Assembly: GCF_000934745.1 (NCBI RefSeq)
Contig: NZ_JYNO01000004.1
Location: 286,035-350,034, forward strand
Reading direction: 5' to 3'
Source: Desulfonatronum thioautotrophicum
GTDB lineage: Bacteria > Desulfobacterota > Desulfovibrionia > Desulfovibrionales > Desulfonatronaceae
DNA: 64,000 bases
The translations under genes were made by a program, and so were the position numbers. Position 1 is the stretch's first letter. Each line of letters begins with the position of its first letter. Under the pieces are notes generated by a model. The model was not told the DNA's origin. It made no database searches and was given only the letters and a program-made list of their open reading frames with translations. Of this stretch, positions 8,263 through 17,764 are shown one piece after another.

Positions 8263-8772
8263 ATGGACAAAAATTTTTGCAAGAAACGCATCGCCGTCTA
8301 CCCCGGCACGTTCGACCCGTTGACCAACGGTCATGTCAGCCTGATCCGACGCGGGCTGGAGGTTTTTGATCAGATCATCGTGGCCGTGGCCTGGGACACG
8401 CCCAAAACTCCGCTGTTCTCCCTGGAGGAGCGTCTGGAGATGATCAACGAGGTTTTCGCCCCGGAGCCGCGGGTGATTGCCGAGGGATTTGCCGGACTGC
8501 TGGTTGAATATGTGCGTAATCGCGGGGGCAGCGTGATTCTGCGCGGTTTGCGGGCAACGTCGGACTTCGAGTACGAATTCCAGATGGCCCTGATGAATCG
8601 TCGCCTGAACCGCGGTCTGCAGACCATGTTTTTGATGACTGATTACAAGTGGTTGTATATCAGTTCCACCATCATCAAGGAAGCCGCCAAGCTGCATGGT
8701 GAGGTACAGGGGCTGGTACCGGAGGTGGTGCTCCAACGGTTGCAGGAGAAGTATGGAGCGCGAGCAGCCTGA
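8263..8772 (+). CDS. coaD: Phosphopantetheine adenylyltransferase
   Basis: 169 residues. The nucleotidyltransferase motif appears as YPGTFDPLTNGHVSLIRR at the N-terminus, with the second motif ISSTIIKEAA near residue 130. The enzyme joins ATP and 4'-phosphopantetheine to make dephospho-CoA, the fourth step of CoA synthesis in the cytosol. ATG 8263 is chosen because it gives the usual length; an earlier TTG start would add nine residues. Its 3' end overlaps miaA by 20 bases. Confidence 0.95.
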   Translation: MDKNFCKKRIAVYPGTFDPLTNGHVSLIRRGLEVFDQIIVAVAWDTPKTPLFSLEERLEMINEVFAPEPRVIAEGFAGLLVEYVRNRGGSVILRGLRATSDFEYEFQMALMNRRLNRGLQTMFLMTDYKWLYISSTIIKEAAKLHGEVQGLVPEVVLQRLQEKYGARAA

Positions 8773-9751
8773 AAGCGGACGGTCTGCCGGTCCTGTCGCG
8801 GTTGCAAATGGGCAGCCGTCCCGGATCATCTGTCTTGTGGGGGCCACCGGGACGGGCAAGACCGCCGCGGCCCTGACCTTGGCCCGGCATTATCCCGTGA
8901 GCGTGGTCAACGCGGACTCTCGCCAGGTCTACCGGGACGTGCCCATCATCACCGCTCAGCCCGGCGATGGGGAGCAATCCCAGTGCCCGCATCTGCTGTA
9001 TGGCTTTCTGGCCATGAACGAGACCATTTCCGCGGGCAGGTTCATGGACGAGGCCCGGCAGGCGGTGACCGCCTGTCGGGAAAGCGGGCGAATGCCCATT
9101 CTCGTGGGTGGCACGGGTCTTTATCTGCGCGCCCTGGCTGGAGGGTTGGCGGATATTCCTCAGGTGCCCGCCGAGGTGCGCGGGGCGGTGCTTGAAGACT
9201 GCGCGACGCAGGGCTCCGAGGCATTGCATGCCAGATTGACGGCTGTCGATCCGGCGTATGCGGCCCGGATTCATCCTCGGGACCGGCAGCGGGTCTGCCG
9301 GGCACTGGAGGTCTTTCAGGCCTCGGGCCGACCGCTGAGCTGGTGGCACACCCAGGCCCGTTCCGCCCAAGGGTTGGATCTGTGCATCATCGGTCTGCGT
9401 CTGCCCCGACCGGAACTGCACGATCGCCTGGCGCGGCGGATTGACCTGATGCTGGAATTGGGCGCGCTCCAGGAAATCCAGCAAGCCTGGGATGGCTGTC
9501 CGGATGCGGACGCTCCGGGCTTTTCCGGCATTGGCTGCCGGGAATTGCTGGCCCATGTGCATGGCCAAAAAACACTCGAAGAAGCCAAGGATCTTTGGCT
9601 GTTTCGAACCAGGGCGTACGCCAAGCGGCAGGAAACCTGGTTCAACAACATTGCCGACGTGCACTGGATTCCGGCCGGAGAACCGACAGCCGCGCTCCGG
9701 TTGGTGAACAGCCTTGTGACCAACCGCCCTTGGAGCGACGGTATCGAGTGA
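8753..9751 (+). CDS. miaA: tRNA dimethylallyltransferase MiaA
   Basis: 332 residues. Walker A GATGTGKTAAA is near residue 27, followed by VVNADSRQVYRDVPI and the family motif GGTGLYLRAL near 123. The C-terminal part contains FSGIGCRELL and the RTRAYAKRQETWF signature. MiaA transfers a dimethylallyl group to A37 of tRNAs that read UNN codons. The ATG at 8753 has GCAGGAGAA upstream and lies within the end of coaD, indicating translational coupling. Confidence 0.95.
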   Translation: MEREQPESGRSAGPVAVANGQPSRIICLVGATGTGKTAAALTLARHYPVSVVNADSRQVYRDVPIITAQPGDGEQSQCPHLLYGFLAMNETISAGRFMDEARQAVTACRESGRMPILVGGTGLYLRALAGGLADIPQVPAEVRGAVLEDCATQGSEALHARLTAVDPAYAARIHPRDRQRVCRALEVFQASGRPLSWWHTQARSAQGLDLCIIGLRLPRPELHDRLARRIDLMLELGALQEIQQAWDGCPDADAPGFSGIGCRELLAHVHGQKTLEEAKDLWLFRTRAYAKRQETWFNNIADVHWIPAGEPTAALRLVNSLVTNRPWSDGIE

Positions 9752-9791
9752 ATCTGAAAGCATGGTCTTAATATCGACAGGAGAGACGCAT

Positions 9792-10751
9792 TTGCAAAAG
9801 AACACTTCCCCTAAATGGTGTGTTGTCCCGTCAAGTGTTCACCGGACACGCCATCGACCATCGGATCGATTTCCACACACGCTGCTTCTTCTGGCGCTGA
9901 TTTTGTTGCTGGGTCCGGCGACCATCTGTCTGGCCGGTCAGGATGTGCGCATCTTCGTGGAAGCGGACGATGCCGGTGTAACGGAACCCCGTCCCGCCGC
10001 TGTCCGTCAGGCCCTGGCCCAAGGGGTCGCCCAGGAGGCGCAAACCCTGCTTCCGGACGGATTGAGCGAACCACGGCGCGCGATCCTGAAGACGATTCTG
10101 GAGGCTCGGGCCCAGGAATATGTTCTGGGCTGGGAGGAAAAGGAATACCAGCGCACGGAGTGGGGGGCGGTCCTGCGCCTGAACGTGGATGTCAATCGGG
10201 ATGCGTTGCGTGCATTTATTCAGTCCCTGGGGTTGACCTCTCCCCGAAGCGGCGAGATTGGCTACCATCTGGAAGCCCAGGGCCTGGGTGCGGATCAGTT
10301 GGCTTCCCTTCAGGACCTGGAGGTGCTTTCCGGGCTGCGTCGGGATGGAAGCCAGGAGCTGATTCTGCGTTTGGCCGCATCTGGGGACGGCTCCTGGCAG
10401 GGCGTCCTGGACCATGCAGGCCGGGTTTGGACTGCCTCGGGTTCGGACCTGCTGGATGTCTGGGCCGGACTGTGGGGCAATTATTTTCGACTGGACCAGG
10501 TCCGCCAGGGAACCGCGGACACATTGACCCTGGTGACCACGGGGTGGCAATCGGCCGGGGACATCCAGGATTTTGACCGGCATTTGCGTGGGCTGGGTCT
10601 CTCCATGGACAGGATTGTCCTGCGCGGTTTTGCCATGCAAGGCGACAGCTATGAGGCCACATGGCAAATCCAGGCAGCGGATCGGGGGGTGGTGGAGCAT
10701 CAGCTCCGGCAATTTTTCGAGGAAGAGGCCGCGACATTCAGCATGGAATGA
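9792..10751 (+). CDS. Exported protein of unknown function, DUF2066-like
   Basis: About 319 residues. An arginine-rich N-terminus is followed by a hydrophobic segment (LLLLALILLLGPATICLAG), then the mature part, so the protein is probably periplasmic or anchored in the inner membrane. The start of the mature part, VRQALAQGVAQEAQ, resembles DUF2066-type proteins, whose N-terminus has a similar RxAlxxAL pattern. No catalytic motif is visible. TTG 9792 is preferred because AGGAG (9779-9783) is eight bases upstream; ATG at 9762 has none. It follows miaA and may be in its transcript. Confidence 0.6.
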   Translation: MQKNTSPKWCVVPSSVHRTRHRPSDRFPHTLLLLALILLLGPATICLAGQDVRIFVEADDAGVTEPRPAAVRQALAQGVAQEAQTLLPDGLSEPRRAILKTILEARAQEYVLGWEEKEYQRTEWGAVLRLNVDVNRDALRAFIQSLGLTSPRSGEIGYHLEAQGLGADQLASLQDLEVLSGLRRDGSQELILRLAASGDGSWQGVLDHAGRVWTASGSDLLDVWAGLWGNYFRLDQVRQGTADTLTLVTTGWQSAGDIQDFDRHLRGLGLSMDRIVLRGFAMQGDSYEATWQIQAADRGVVEHQLRQFFEEEAATFSME

Positions 10752-10870
10752 GTCTGAGGTCGGGTGCGCATCCAACCCGGTGTCCTCTCCGCATCTGAAT
10801 TTCTCGGGCGTCATTTGTTTGGGTGTCATTTATTGGGTTTGATGGATCACTTTAATGAAGGAGCATCATC

Positions 10871-10984
10871 ATGGCTGAATTTGTCTGTGCCAAGTGCGGT
10901 GAAAAAAAGGAAGGGCGGTGCAAACCGCAAAAATGTCCAAAATGCGGTGAAAAGGGGACCATGACCAAGCAGGAGCAGAAGTAA
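10871..10984 (+). CDS. RCKP-type rubredoxin-like small protein
   Basis: A 37-residue gene starting MAEFVCAKCGEKKEGRCKP. Two CxxC knuckles (CAKC and CPKC) should bind one metal ion, and the RCKP tetrapeptide names the rubredoxin-like family common in Desulfovibrionales. AAGGAG sits 10-12 bases upstream. It probably acts in electron transfer or metal binding; no function is established to my knowledge. It is immediately before the 2Fe-2S/ASKHA gene. Confidence 0.8.
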   Translation: MAEFVCAKCGEKKEGRCKPQKCPKCGEKGTMTKQEQK

Positions 10985-10987
10985 CCC

Positions 10988-12781
10988 TTGGCCGAAGACC
11001 GGGGCGGAAAATCCGCCCCAAACCAAGGATGCCGTGGATCCGGGTTGTCCGGTCTGTCAGGCATGCCCGGGACGGCCGATGGCCACGACGTGCTGACGAT
11101 ACAGGACGCGATGGGCCGAGTGCGATTTATCCGGGCATTTCCCGGACAGACCCTCTCCCAGATGCTGTTTCTGGAGGGGCTCTGGCCGACGAGGCCGTTT
11201 TGCAGCGGTTTGGGAAAATGCGGTCTGTGCCTGGTTTTTGTGGCAGACGCTTCGGATGCCGGCGCGGCATCGCCGCGGGACCATGCAGGCGGAACGCCGA
11301 CGCCGGATGAAATGGCGGCCTTGTCGCCGGAGGAACTGGAGCAGGGAGGGCGGCTGGCCTGTCGATGTCCTGCCGTTGGCGGGATGACGGTTCGCCTGCC
11401 CTTTGCTTTTCCATCATCTGTCGCCGAGGAGCGGGCGATTCCCTTGAGCCGACCTGCAACCGGTTCCTTGTCCCTGGCCGTGGATCTGGGAACCACCGGA
11501 CTGGACTGGCTGGTGCGCGACGATGGCGGGGTGCTGGCCCAGGGGCGCGAACTGAACCCGCAACTGGCCGCGGGCAGCGAGGTGATGTCCCGGCTGGGCT
11601 TTGCCCTGATGGCGGAGGCAAATGCCCGGATGCTCAGGGATGTGGTGGTGCGCCGGCTGCACGACCTCGTCATGTCCATGCCCACGGCGGTGGACCGCAT
11701 CTGCGTGGCCGGGAACACGGTGATGACCGCCCTGCTCCTGGACTGGCCGCTGCAAAATTTGGCCGTCGCGCCCTACCGCAGATCGCATCCCGGCGGGTTC
11801 TGGACAACACTGCCCTTTCAGGCCTGTTCCACCGGGGAGCAATCCAGAAGCTGCGCCAGTAACTGTGCCGGAATTGACGGCGGCCGTATCGGTAGCGGGC
11901 GAACCTACATTCCGCCGCAACCGGCTCCGTTCATCGGCGGCGACGTAAGCGCCGGACTGGCCGCGATCCAGTTCGGCCATGCAGGTCAACCTGTTTATCC
12001 GTTCCTTCTGGCGGATCTGGGCACCAACGGCGAATTCATTTTGGCCCTGGGGCCGGAGCACTATCTGGCAGCCAGCGTGCCCATGGGGCCGGCCCTGGAG
12101 GGTATCGGCATGTCCTGCGGTTCAGCGGCCCTGCCCGGTGTCTGGGTGGACGTGGCCGTGACCCCGCTGGGGTTGCGACCTCGGTCCCTGCCCATGCTGG
12201 AACGCGACGCACCCCACACCCTGTCTCAGCCCCCGGATCGGCAACGCATATCCGGCACGGGATATCTGGCCCTTTTGGCCGGATTGCTGCGTCTGGGGGT
12301 TCTCAAACGATCCGGGGGCTTTGCGGACGGACAAAGCCCGCTGGCCCGGAACATTGGCGCGAATGTGGCCGATGTGCACGGTGAGAGACGTCTGGTGCTG
12401 GGTGCGGATGTTTTTCTGACCGGGCGCGACGTGGAGGAGGTGCTCAAGGTCAAGGCGGCCTTCAACCTGGCGATGAGCCGGTTGCTGGCCGAGGCCGGCT
12501 TGACGCCGGGTGGGATACGCGCCTTTTATTTGGCCGGTGCCCTGGGCGAGCATGTCGATCTGTCCGCCCTGGAGGAACTGGGCTTTGTCCCACCGGGAAG
12601 CCGGGAGCGGATGCGTCCCGTGGGCAATACCGCCCTGGCCGGGGCCGCCCTGCTGGTGGCCAGTTCCCAGGCCAGGAACTGGATTGAGGAAATGGCCCCA
12701 AGGATCACGACCTTGCCCATCGGCCAGGAGCCGGATTTTTTCGCACACTATACGCAAAGGTTGGTCTTTCGCCATGTCTGA
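10988..12781 (+). CDS. 2Fe-2S ferredoxin-ASKHA protein, RACo-like activator
   Basis: About 597 residues. After a variable N-terminus, an adrenodoxin-like domain carries the cluster cysteines in FCSGLGKCGLC (near residue 75) with a later cysteine in LACRCPAVGG. The rest is a DUF4445/ASKHA ATPase fold: LAVDLGTTGLDWL near 160, AGNTVMTALLL near 240, LADLGTNGEFIL near 340, and FYLAGALGEHVD near 515. Such proteins (RACo type) use ATP to reductively reactivate corrinoid proteins or methyltransferases. No corrinoid protein or methyltransferase partner is adjacent. The start is uncertain: TTG 10988 has a distant GGAG, and the first 25 residues are glycine-rich with no homology. Confidence 0.82.
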   Translation: MAEDRGGKSAPNQGCRGSGLSGLSGMPGTADGHDVLTIQDAMGRVRFIRAFPGQTLSQMLFLEGLWPTRPFCSGLGKCGLCLVFVADASDAGAASPRDHAGGTPTPDEMAALSPEELEQGGRLACRCPAVGGMTVRLPFAFPSSVAEERAIPLSRPATGSLSLAVDLGTTGLDWLVRDDGGVLAQGRELNPQLAAGSEVMSRLGFALMAEANARMLRDVVVRRLHDLVMSMPTAVDRICVAGNTVMTALLLDWPLQNLAVAPYRRSHPGGFWTTLPFQACSTGEQSRSCASNCAGIDGGRIGSGRTYIPPQPAPFIGGDVSAGLAAIQFGHAGQPVYPFLLADLGTNGEFILALGPEHYLAASVPMGPALEGIGMSCGSAALPGVWVDVAVTPLGLRPRSLPMLERDAPHTLSQPPDRQRISGTGYLALLAGLLRLGVLKRSGGFADGQSPLARNIGANVADVHGERRLVLGADVFLTGRDVEEVLKVKAAFNLAMSRLLAEAGLTPGGIRAFYLAGALGEHVDLSALEELGFVPPGSRERMRPVGNTALAGAALLVASSQARNWIEEMAPRITTLPIGQEPDFFAHYTQRLVFRHV

Positions 12782-14225
12782 TGCCCCACAACGCGCCACG
12801 GTTTGTTCCCGATCGCCGTTTCCCGATCTCACCGGTGCATCGGAGCGGGCCTTGGCAGGCTATGCCGACCTGCTGCGCGCGGTGCTGCCCATGAAGGCCG
12901 CACATCGGCGCAAACTGCCGGACAATATTCAGGAATTGTCCACATTTCTGGTTGAGGATCGCGCCGAGGTCCTGGGCCGGGATTACCTGCATGCGCCGGC
13001 CGCCCTGGGGGCCTATCTCTGGTACTTCCTGCCCTGGAACCTGTTGCGAATGACCCGCCTTTTGGGCGGGCTGAATCTGGACCCGCCGGAAGGGGGGACG
13101 GTGGTGGATCTGGGCGCCGGTCCCCTGACCCTGGTCCAGGCCCTGGCTTTGGCCAGACCGGACCTGCTGGCGAGGGAACTGCACTTCCACTGTCTGGACA
13201 CCACGCCAAGGCCGATGCGCGAGGGCCGGAAACTGTTTCACGGCCTCGTGGACATTCTGAAGGATACCCTGGATGCGGGCCACAGCCGCTGGAAGATTCA
13301 CCTGGTTCATGCTCCCTGGCAGGTGGGCATCAAGAGCGTGCCCCAGGCCGATCTGCTGACCGCGGGCAATTTCCTGAACGAGCTGCCCTGGAATCGCCGG
13401 GACCCTCTCAGTGAACAGGTTGCTGGTTTTTTCCAAACAGTGGCCGGGCATGTCCGTCCGGATGGGCAGTGCCTTTTTGTGGAGCCCGGCAATCGATTCG
13501 GCGGCAAGCTGGTCAGTCTGGTCCGGGAAGAGGCCGTGGCCGGCGGGTGGAAGATCCTTGGGCCCTGCACCCATCACCATGCCTGCCCGATGCTCGAACA
13601 CCGGGAGACCTCCTGGTGCCATTTCACCCTGTCCGTCCGGGGTTGTCCGCCGTGGCTGAGGGAATTGTCCCGGGAAGCCGATCTGCCCAAACGGGATATC
13701 AGCCTGAGTTATGTGCATTTGGCCGGACCCGGGAGTCCGGATCGGTTTTTGGACCGGAAGGCCGAACAGAGTCCGGAGCGCAATGCACCTGCAAAGCAGA
13801 TGAGGGAGGAACCTCTTCCCGAGGGATGGGCGCGCATCGTCAGTGGCGAGTTTTCCGTGCCGGACCGGATGCGGGAAAGCCGGGAAACCATGGTCGGACG
13901 TTATGGGTGCGCGGCCCAGGGCAAACTGCTGATTCTCTCCCCGTCAGGGCAATCCGCCACCCGCTCCGGAGACTGTGTTCGCTTTCGTCTGGCCGATCCG
14001 CTCCGGCGTGATTCCAAAACCCGGGCCTTGGTGGCGGAGCTGCTCCCGGCCATGGACGGACCGAAAAAAAAGGCGGCGAGCCCCACCATGAGGCCAGGTC
14101 AGTCAGGTCAGTCCGCAACAAATTCACCACCGGCCAGGGGCCATCGCGACGATCGCAAGCCGGGGACAAATCCCAAGGCAACGTCCACTGGTCACAATCG
14201 TCGCCCAAAGCGTTCCCAGTCATAA
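12774..14225 (+). CDS. Rsm22-family small-subunit rRNA methyltransferase-like protein
   Basis: 483 residues. A helical N-terminus holds LRAVLPMKAAHRRKLPDNI. The SAM-binding motif GGTVVDLGAGPLTLVQAL is near residue 103, and the Rsm22 family cysteines appear in LGPCTHHHACPMLEHRETSWC near 265, a probable metal or Fe-S site. The C-terminal 60 residues are basic and low in complexity. Rsm22 proteins are linked to mitochondrial small-subunit assembly; the bacterial role is inferred. The ATG overlaps the ASKHA stop by eight bases. No catalytic NPPY motif is seen, so it may be a binding protein and not an active enzyme. Confidence 0.78.
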   Translation: MSDAPQRATVCSRSPFPDLTGASERALAGYADLLRAVLPMKAAHRRKLPDNIQELSTFLVEDRAEVLGRDYLHAPAALGAYLWYFLPWNLLRMTRLLGGLNLDPPEGGTVVDLGAGPLTLVQALALARPDLLARELHFHCLDTTPRPMREGRKLFHGLVDILKDTLDAGHSRWKIHLVHAPWQVGIKSVPQADLLTAGNFLNELPWNRRDPLSEQVAGFFQTVAGHVRPDGQCLFVEPGNRFGGKLVSLVREEAVAGGWKILGPCTHHHACPMLEHRETSWCHFTLSVRGCPPWLRELSREADLPKRDISLSYVHLAGPGSPDRFLDRKAEQSPERNAPAKQMREEPLPEGWARIVSGEFSVPDRMRESRETMVGRYGCAAQGKLLILSPSGQSATRSGDCVRFRLADPLRRDSKTRALVAELLPAMDGPKKKAASPTMRPGQSGQSATNSPPARGHRDDRKPGTNPKATSTGHNRRPKRSQS

Positions 14226-14262
14226 CCCCATTCCATTTCACCTCTGAACAAAGGAGAGCACG

Positions 14263-14694
14263 ATGCGTACCCTGATTGTCGAGGACAGCCGAAGCATGCG
14301 GGAGCACCTCCAGGAAATCGTGGCGCCCTACGGCCATGTTGTTCAGGTGGCGGATGGGAGGCAGGCCGTAAGCGCCTTTGTGCGCTCCCTGGAAGACAAG
14401 AAACTCTTTGACCTGATTTTGATGGACATTGAAATGCCCGTTCTGGACGGCCACCAGGCCCTGAGCATGATCCGTCGCCTGGAAGAACAGCGTCTGGGCG
14501 GCATCCGGACCAAGGTGGTGATGGTTTCCAGTCTGACGGATTACGAAAATATCCTCAAAGCCCAGTTTGAGGAGCGGGCCGACGCGTACCTGACCAAACC
14601 GTTTGAACCGGAAATGCTGCTGGAGATCCTGCGCAACCACGGCCTTATCGACAAGGGATCGTTTCCCCAGGACGACATCGAGAGCGTTCCCTGA
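14263..14694 (+). CDS. Stand-alone CheY-like response regulator
   Basis: 143 residues, a single receiver domain. The acidic pair is in VEDSRS (residues 6-8), the phosphoacceptor Asp in LILMDIEMPVLDGHQAL near residue 51, the switch serine in VMVSSLTD, and the Lys in YLTKPFEP. All key residues are present, so it should be phosphorylated. A good ribosome site, AAAGGAGAG, precedes it. There is no output domain and no kinase next to it, so it probably acts by protein contact. Confidence 0.9.
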   Translation: MRTLIVEDSRSMREHLQEIVAPYGHVVQVADGRQAVSAFVRSLEDKKLFDLILMDIEMPVLDGHQALSMIRRLEEQRLGGIRTKVVMVSSLTDYENILKAQFEERADAYLTKPFEPEMLLEILRNHGLIDKGSFPQDDIESVP

Positions 14695-14717
14695 AGTTTC
14701 CCAAATTCCCGTGAAGT

Positions 14718-14743
14718 CCATGGAATTCTCCTGAATTCCATGG
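14718..14743. terminator. 11-bp inverted repeat after response regulator
   Basis: CCATGGAATTC (14718-14728) and GAATTCCATGG (14733-14743) form a perfect stem with a four-base loop. No T-run follows. It may slow transcription into the recQ fusion gene or serve as an mRNA end. Confidence 0.4.
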
Positions 14744-14787
14744 GCGCACAACACCATGTCCTGAAGCCCACGGCTTCCCCTGTCTGC

Positions 14788-17652
14788 ATGTCTTTGATCC
14801 CTGTTTTTACCATTGGCTACGGCTCGCGCTCCATCGAGGACCTACTGGATCTGCTGCAAAGGCATGCGATCGAGTATCTCCTGGATGTTCGCTCTCGACC
14901 TTATTCCAAAAATCGCCCGGAGTATGCCAAGCAGGCCCTGGAACAGCACCTGAAAGGCGGCGGAATGCGCTATGTGTTCATGGGGGATGATTTGGGCGGC
15001 TTGCCGAATGGCGTTGCGGGAGGCGCTGAATCTGGGGTGGGCATGGCCGCTCTCTCTCGCTCAGCGGCGTTTCGCCGCGGTCTGAACCGGCTGCGCACGG
15101 CGCATGCGCAGCAACGTCGCGTGGCCTTGCTCTGCTGCGAGGCCAAGCCGGAGGATTGCCATCGGGCAACGCTGATTGGTGCCGGCCTTGTTGCCGAAGG
15201 CGTGCCTGTGGCTCATATTGACGAACACGGCGAGCTGCTCTCGCAGGAAGCCGTGCTGGCGCGCCGGGAACACGCCGCGAAGAGACCGACCGGTATTGAC
15301 CAACCAACTCCGGATGAGCAGGCGGCGGGCGGGTCAAGTGGGCCGCCGGGGGACGATGTCCCTCACCCCACGGACGCGGACATGCCTTGTGATCTCCCGG
15401 ATGATTGTCCCGCTACGGCATCTTGGTCCGAACCCGTCCAGGCATCTGGAGCTGTTTTGGATTTGAGCCGGTTCGTCGGTGCCGATCCGGCAAGCGTCTT
15501 GAAGCAGGTCTTTGGGTACGACGCCTTTCGGCCCCTGCAGGCCGAGGTGATCGCCGATGTCCTGGCCCGGCGGGACACCCTGGCCATCATGCCCACGGGC
15601 AGCGGCAAATCGCTGTGCTATCAGCTTCCGGCGCTGCTCTTTCCAGGGATGAGCGTGGTGGTTTCTCCGCTTATCGCCCTGATGGAGGATCAGGTTATGC
15701 AGGCCCGGGAGCTGGGCCTGCCCGCGGCACTCCTGAACAGCACGTTGCCCAGCCAGGAGTACCAGGCCGTGATGGCCGATGTGCGGACCGGGCGGGTCAA
15801 GCTGTTGTACGCGGCCCCGGAGACACTGCTTCAGCCGGGAATTCTGCAGCTTTTGGAAAGCGTGGCCGTGGACTGTCTGACCATTGACGAGGCCCACTGC
15901 ATTTCCGAATGGGGCCATGATTTTCGCCCGGAGTATCGCCAGCTCCTGGATGTTCGCCGTCGGTTGCCCGGCGCGGTCTGCCTGGCCGTCACGGCCACGG
16001 CCACGGAGCGGGTCCGTCAGGACATCAAGCATACCCTGGGCATCAGCGACGCCCAGACCCACCTGGCCAGTTTCAACCGGGAAAAACTCTATCTGGAGGT
16101 CGTGCCCAAGACTCGGGCTGTGGAACAACTTCTGGATTATCTCCGGGACCGCTCGGACCAGTCCGGAATCATCTACTGCGCCACCCGCAAGCAAGTTGAC
16201 GTGCTGTCCGGCGTGCTGAACGGCCAGGGTCTCTCCGCGCTGCCTTACCACGCCGGCTTGGACGCCCCGACCCGGATGCGCCACCAGCGCCGGTTCATCC
16301 GGGACGAGGCCCGGATCATGGTGGCCACCATTGCCTTTGGCATGGGCATCAACAAGTCGGACATTCGTTACGTGGTGCATTACGATCTGCCCAAGAATCT
16401 GGAGAGCTACTATCAGCAGGTGGGCCGGGCCGGACGGGACGGGATACGCGCGGACTGCCTGTTGCTGTTTTCCTACGGGGCTGTGCAGACCGCTGTCTCG
16501 TTCGTCAAAAAAATGGACCCGGTACAGCAAAAGTCGGCCCGGATGCAGCTGGAGGCCATGGTCGGCTACGCCGAGTCCGCAGTCTGCCGCCGGATTCCCT
16601 TGCTGGGCTACTTCAACGAGTCGTATACAGCTGGCAGCTGTGCAATGTGCGACAATTGCCGCAACCCGCAACAGGAGCGCTCGGACCTGACCGTGGCCGC
16701 CCAGAAGTTCCTGTCCTGCGTCAAGCGCACCGGAGAACTGTTCGGTGCGAGCCATATCATCGACGTGCTGCGCGGCTCCCGGTCGGAAAAAGTGTTGGGG
16801 CGTGGTCACGATGCACTGTCCACGTACAACATCGGCCAGGAGTATTCCCGAAAGCAGTGGCAGCACCTGGCCCGCCAGTTCATCCAGCAGGGACTGCTGA
16901 TTCAGGACATGGAGCATGGCGGCCTGCGGCTTGGCCAGGATGCCGTGGCGGTCTTTCGCGGTCGCCAGGTTCTGGGCATCCAGCCTGCCCTCGACCGGCC
17001 CGCCCCGATGGCCCCCATAAGCGGTGCGGAGGGCGAGCAGTACGATTCCGAGCTCTTTGCCCTGCTGCGTACCAGGCGCAAGGCCCTGGCCGAGGCGGCC
17101 AACGTCCCACCTTACGTGGTTTTTTCGGACCGGACCCTGATGGAAATGGCCGCGCTGTTTCCCCAGACGCCGGAGGCCCTGGCCAGGGTGCACGGCGTCG
17201 GCGAGACCAAGCTGGCCCGCTACGCCGACGAATTCCTGCATGTTCTTCGCGACTATTGCGCGGAGCGGGGCATCGCGGAGCAGGCTCCAACAAGCCATGT
17301 GCCCGCACCCCGCAAACAGCCGGAAGGCCCTGGCGGTCGAACCCTGGAAGTCCTCGCCCTGCACCAGCAAGGCCGGACCATTGCCCAGATCTGCGAAATT
17401 TTTGCGGTCAAGCCCGGCACCGTGGTCCACCATCTCTGGCAAGCCTCCCAGGCCGGCCATCACGTGCGCGGAGATAACCTGACGGGCCAGATCCCGTTGT
17501 CTCCGGAGCAGCTCCAGCAGGTCCTGGACGCCTTTGCCGCACACGGCACCGAGCGGCTTCGCCCGGTATTCGACGCCCTGGAGGGCAACGTCACCTACGA
17601 CGCCCTGCACATGGTCCGGCTGTATGCGATTTCGCGGGAGCAGGGCGGATGA
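14788..17652 (+). CDS. DUF488 - RecQ helicase fusion
   Basis: About 954 residues. Residues 1-130 are a DUF488 domain: VFTIGYGSRSIEDLLDLL, then DVRSRPYSKNRPEY and LLCCEAKPEDCHRATLI. A linker of about 100 residues follows. The RecQ part starts near 230, with Walker A MPTGSGKSLCYQ near 268, DEAH in TIDEAHCISEWGHDFR near 365, and a second RecA lobe ending VGRAGRDG. A four-cysteine zinc site (CRR..CAMCDNC) is near 620, then a winged helix, an HRDC domain near 750-830 and a helix-turn-helix C-terminus (TIAQICEIFAVKPGTVVHHLW). It should unwind DNA 3' to 5' in repair. Start codon is uncertain (ATG 14740 or 14788; neither has a clear ribosome site). Confidence 0.85.
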   Translation: MSLIPVFTIGYGSRSIEDLLDLLQRHAIEYLLDVRSRPYSKNRPEYAKQALEQHLKGGGMRYVFMGDDLGGLPNGVAGGAESGVGMAALSRSAAFRRGLNRLRTAHAQQRRVALLCCEAKPEDCHRATLIGAGLVAEGVPVAHIDEHGELLSQEAVLARREHAAKRPTGIDQPTPDEQAAGGSSGPPGDDVPHPTDADMPCDLPDDCPATASWSEPVQASGAVLDLSRFVGADPASVLKQVFGYDAFRPLQAEVIADVLARRDTLAIMPTGSGKSLCYQLPALLFPGMSVVVSPLIALMEDQVMQARELGLPAALLNSTLPSQEYQAVMADVRTGRVKLLYAAPETLLQPGILQLLESVAVDCLTIDEAHCISEWGHDFRPEYRQLLDVRRRLPGAVCLAVTATATERVRQDIKHTLGISDAQTHLASFNREKLYLEVVPKTRAVEQLLDYLRDRSDQSGIIYCATRKQVDVLSGVLNGQGLSALPYHAGLDAPTRMRHQRRFIRDEARIMVATIAFGMGINKSDIRYVVHYDLPKNLESYYQQVGRAGRDGIRADCLLLFSYGAVQTAVSFVKKMDPVQQKSARMQLEAMVGYAESAVCRRIPLLGYFNESYTAGSCAMCDNCRNPQQERSDLTVAAQKFLSCVKRTGELFGASHIIDVLRGSRSEKVLGRGHDALSTYNIGQEYSRKQWQHLARQFIQQGLLIQDMEHGGLRLGQDAVAVFRGRQVLGIQPALDRPAPMAPISGAEGEQYDSELFALLRTRRKALAEAANVPPYVVFSDRTLMEMAALFPQTPEALARVHGVGETKLARYADEFLHVLRDYCAERGIAEQAPTSHVPAPRKQPEGPGGRTLEVLALHQQGRTIAQICEIFAVKPGTVVHHLWQASQAGHHVRGDNLTGQIPLSPEQLQQVLDAFAAHGTERLRPVFDALEGNVTYDALHMVRLYAISREQGG

Positions 17653-17764
17653 CATCTGCTTTGCGATGGGGTGCAAGAGGTGAACGGTACCATTGCCATT
17701 TGAGTTACAGGTATGTCGCCTTTTGGACGGGCAGAAAAAAAAGAAATCATCATTGAGGTGTATT

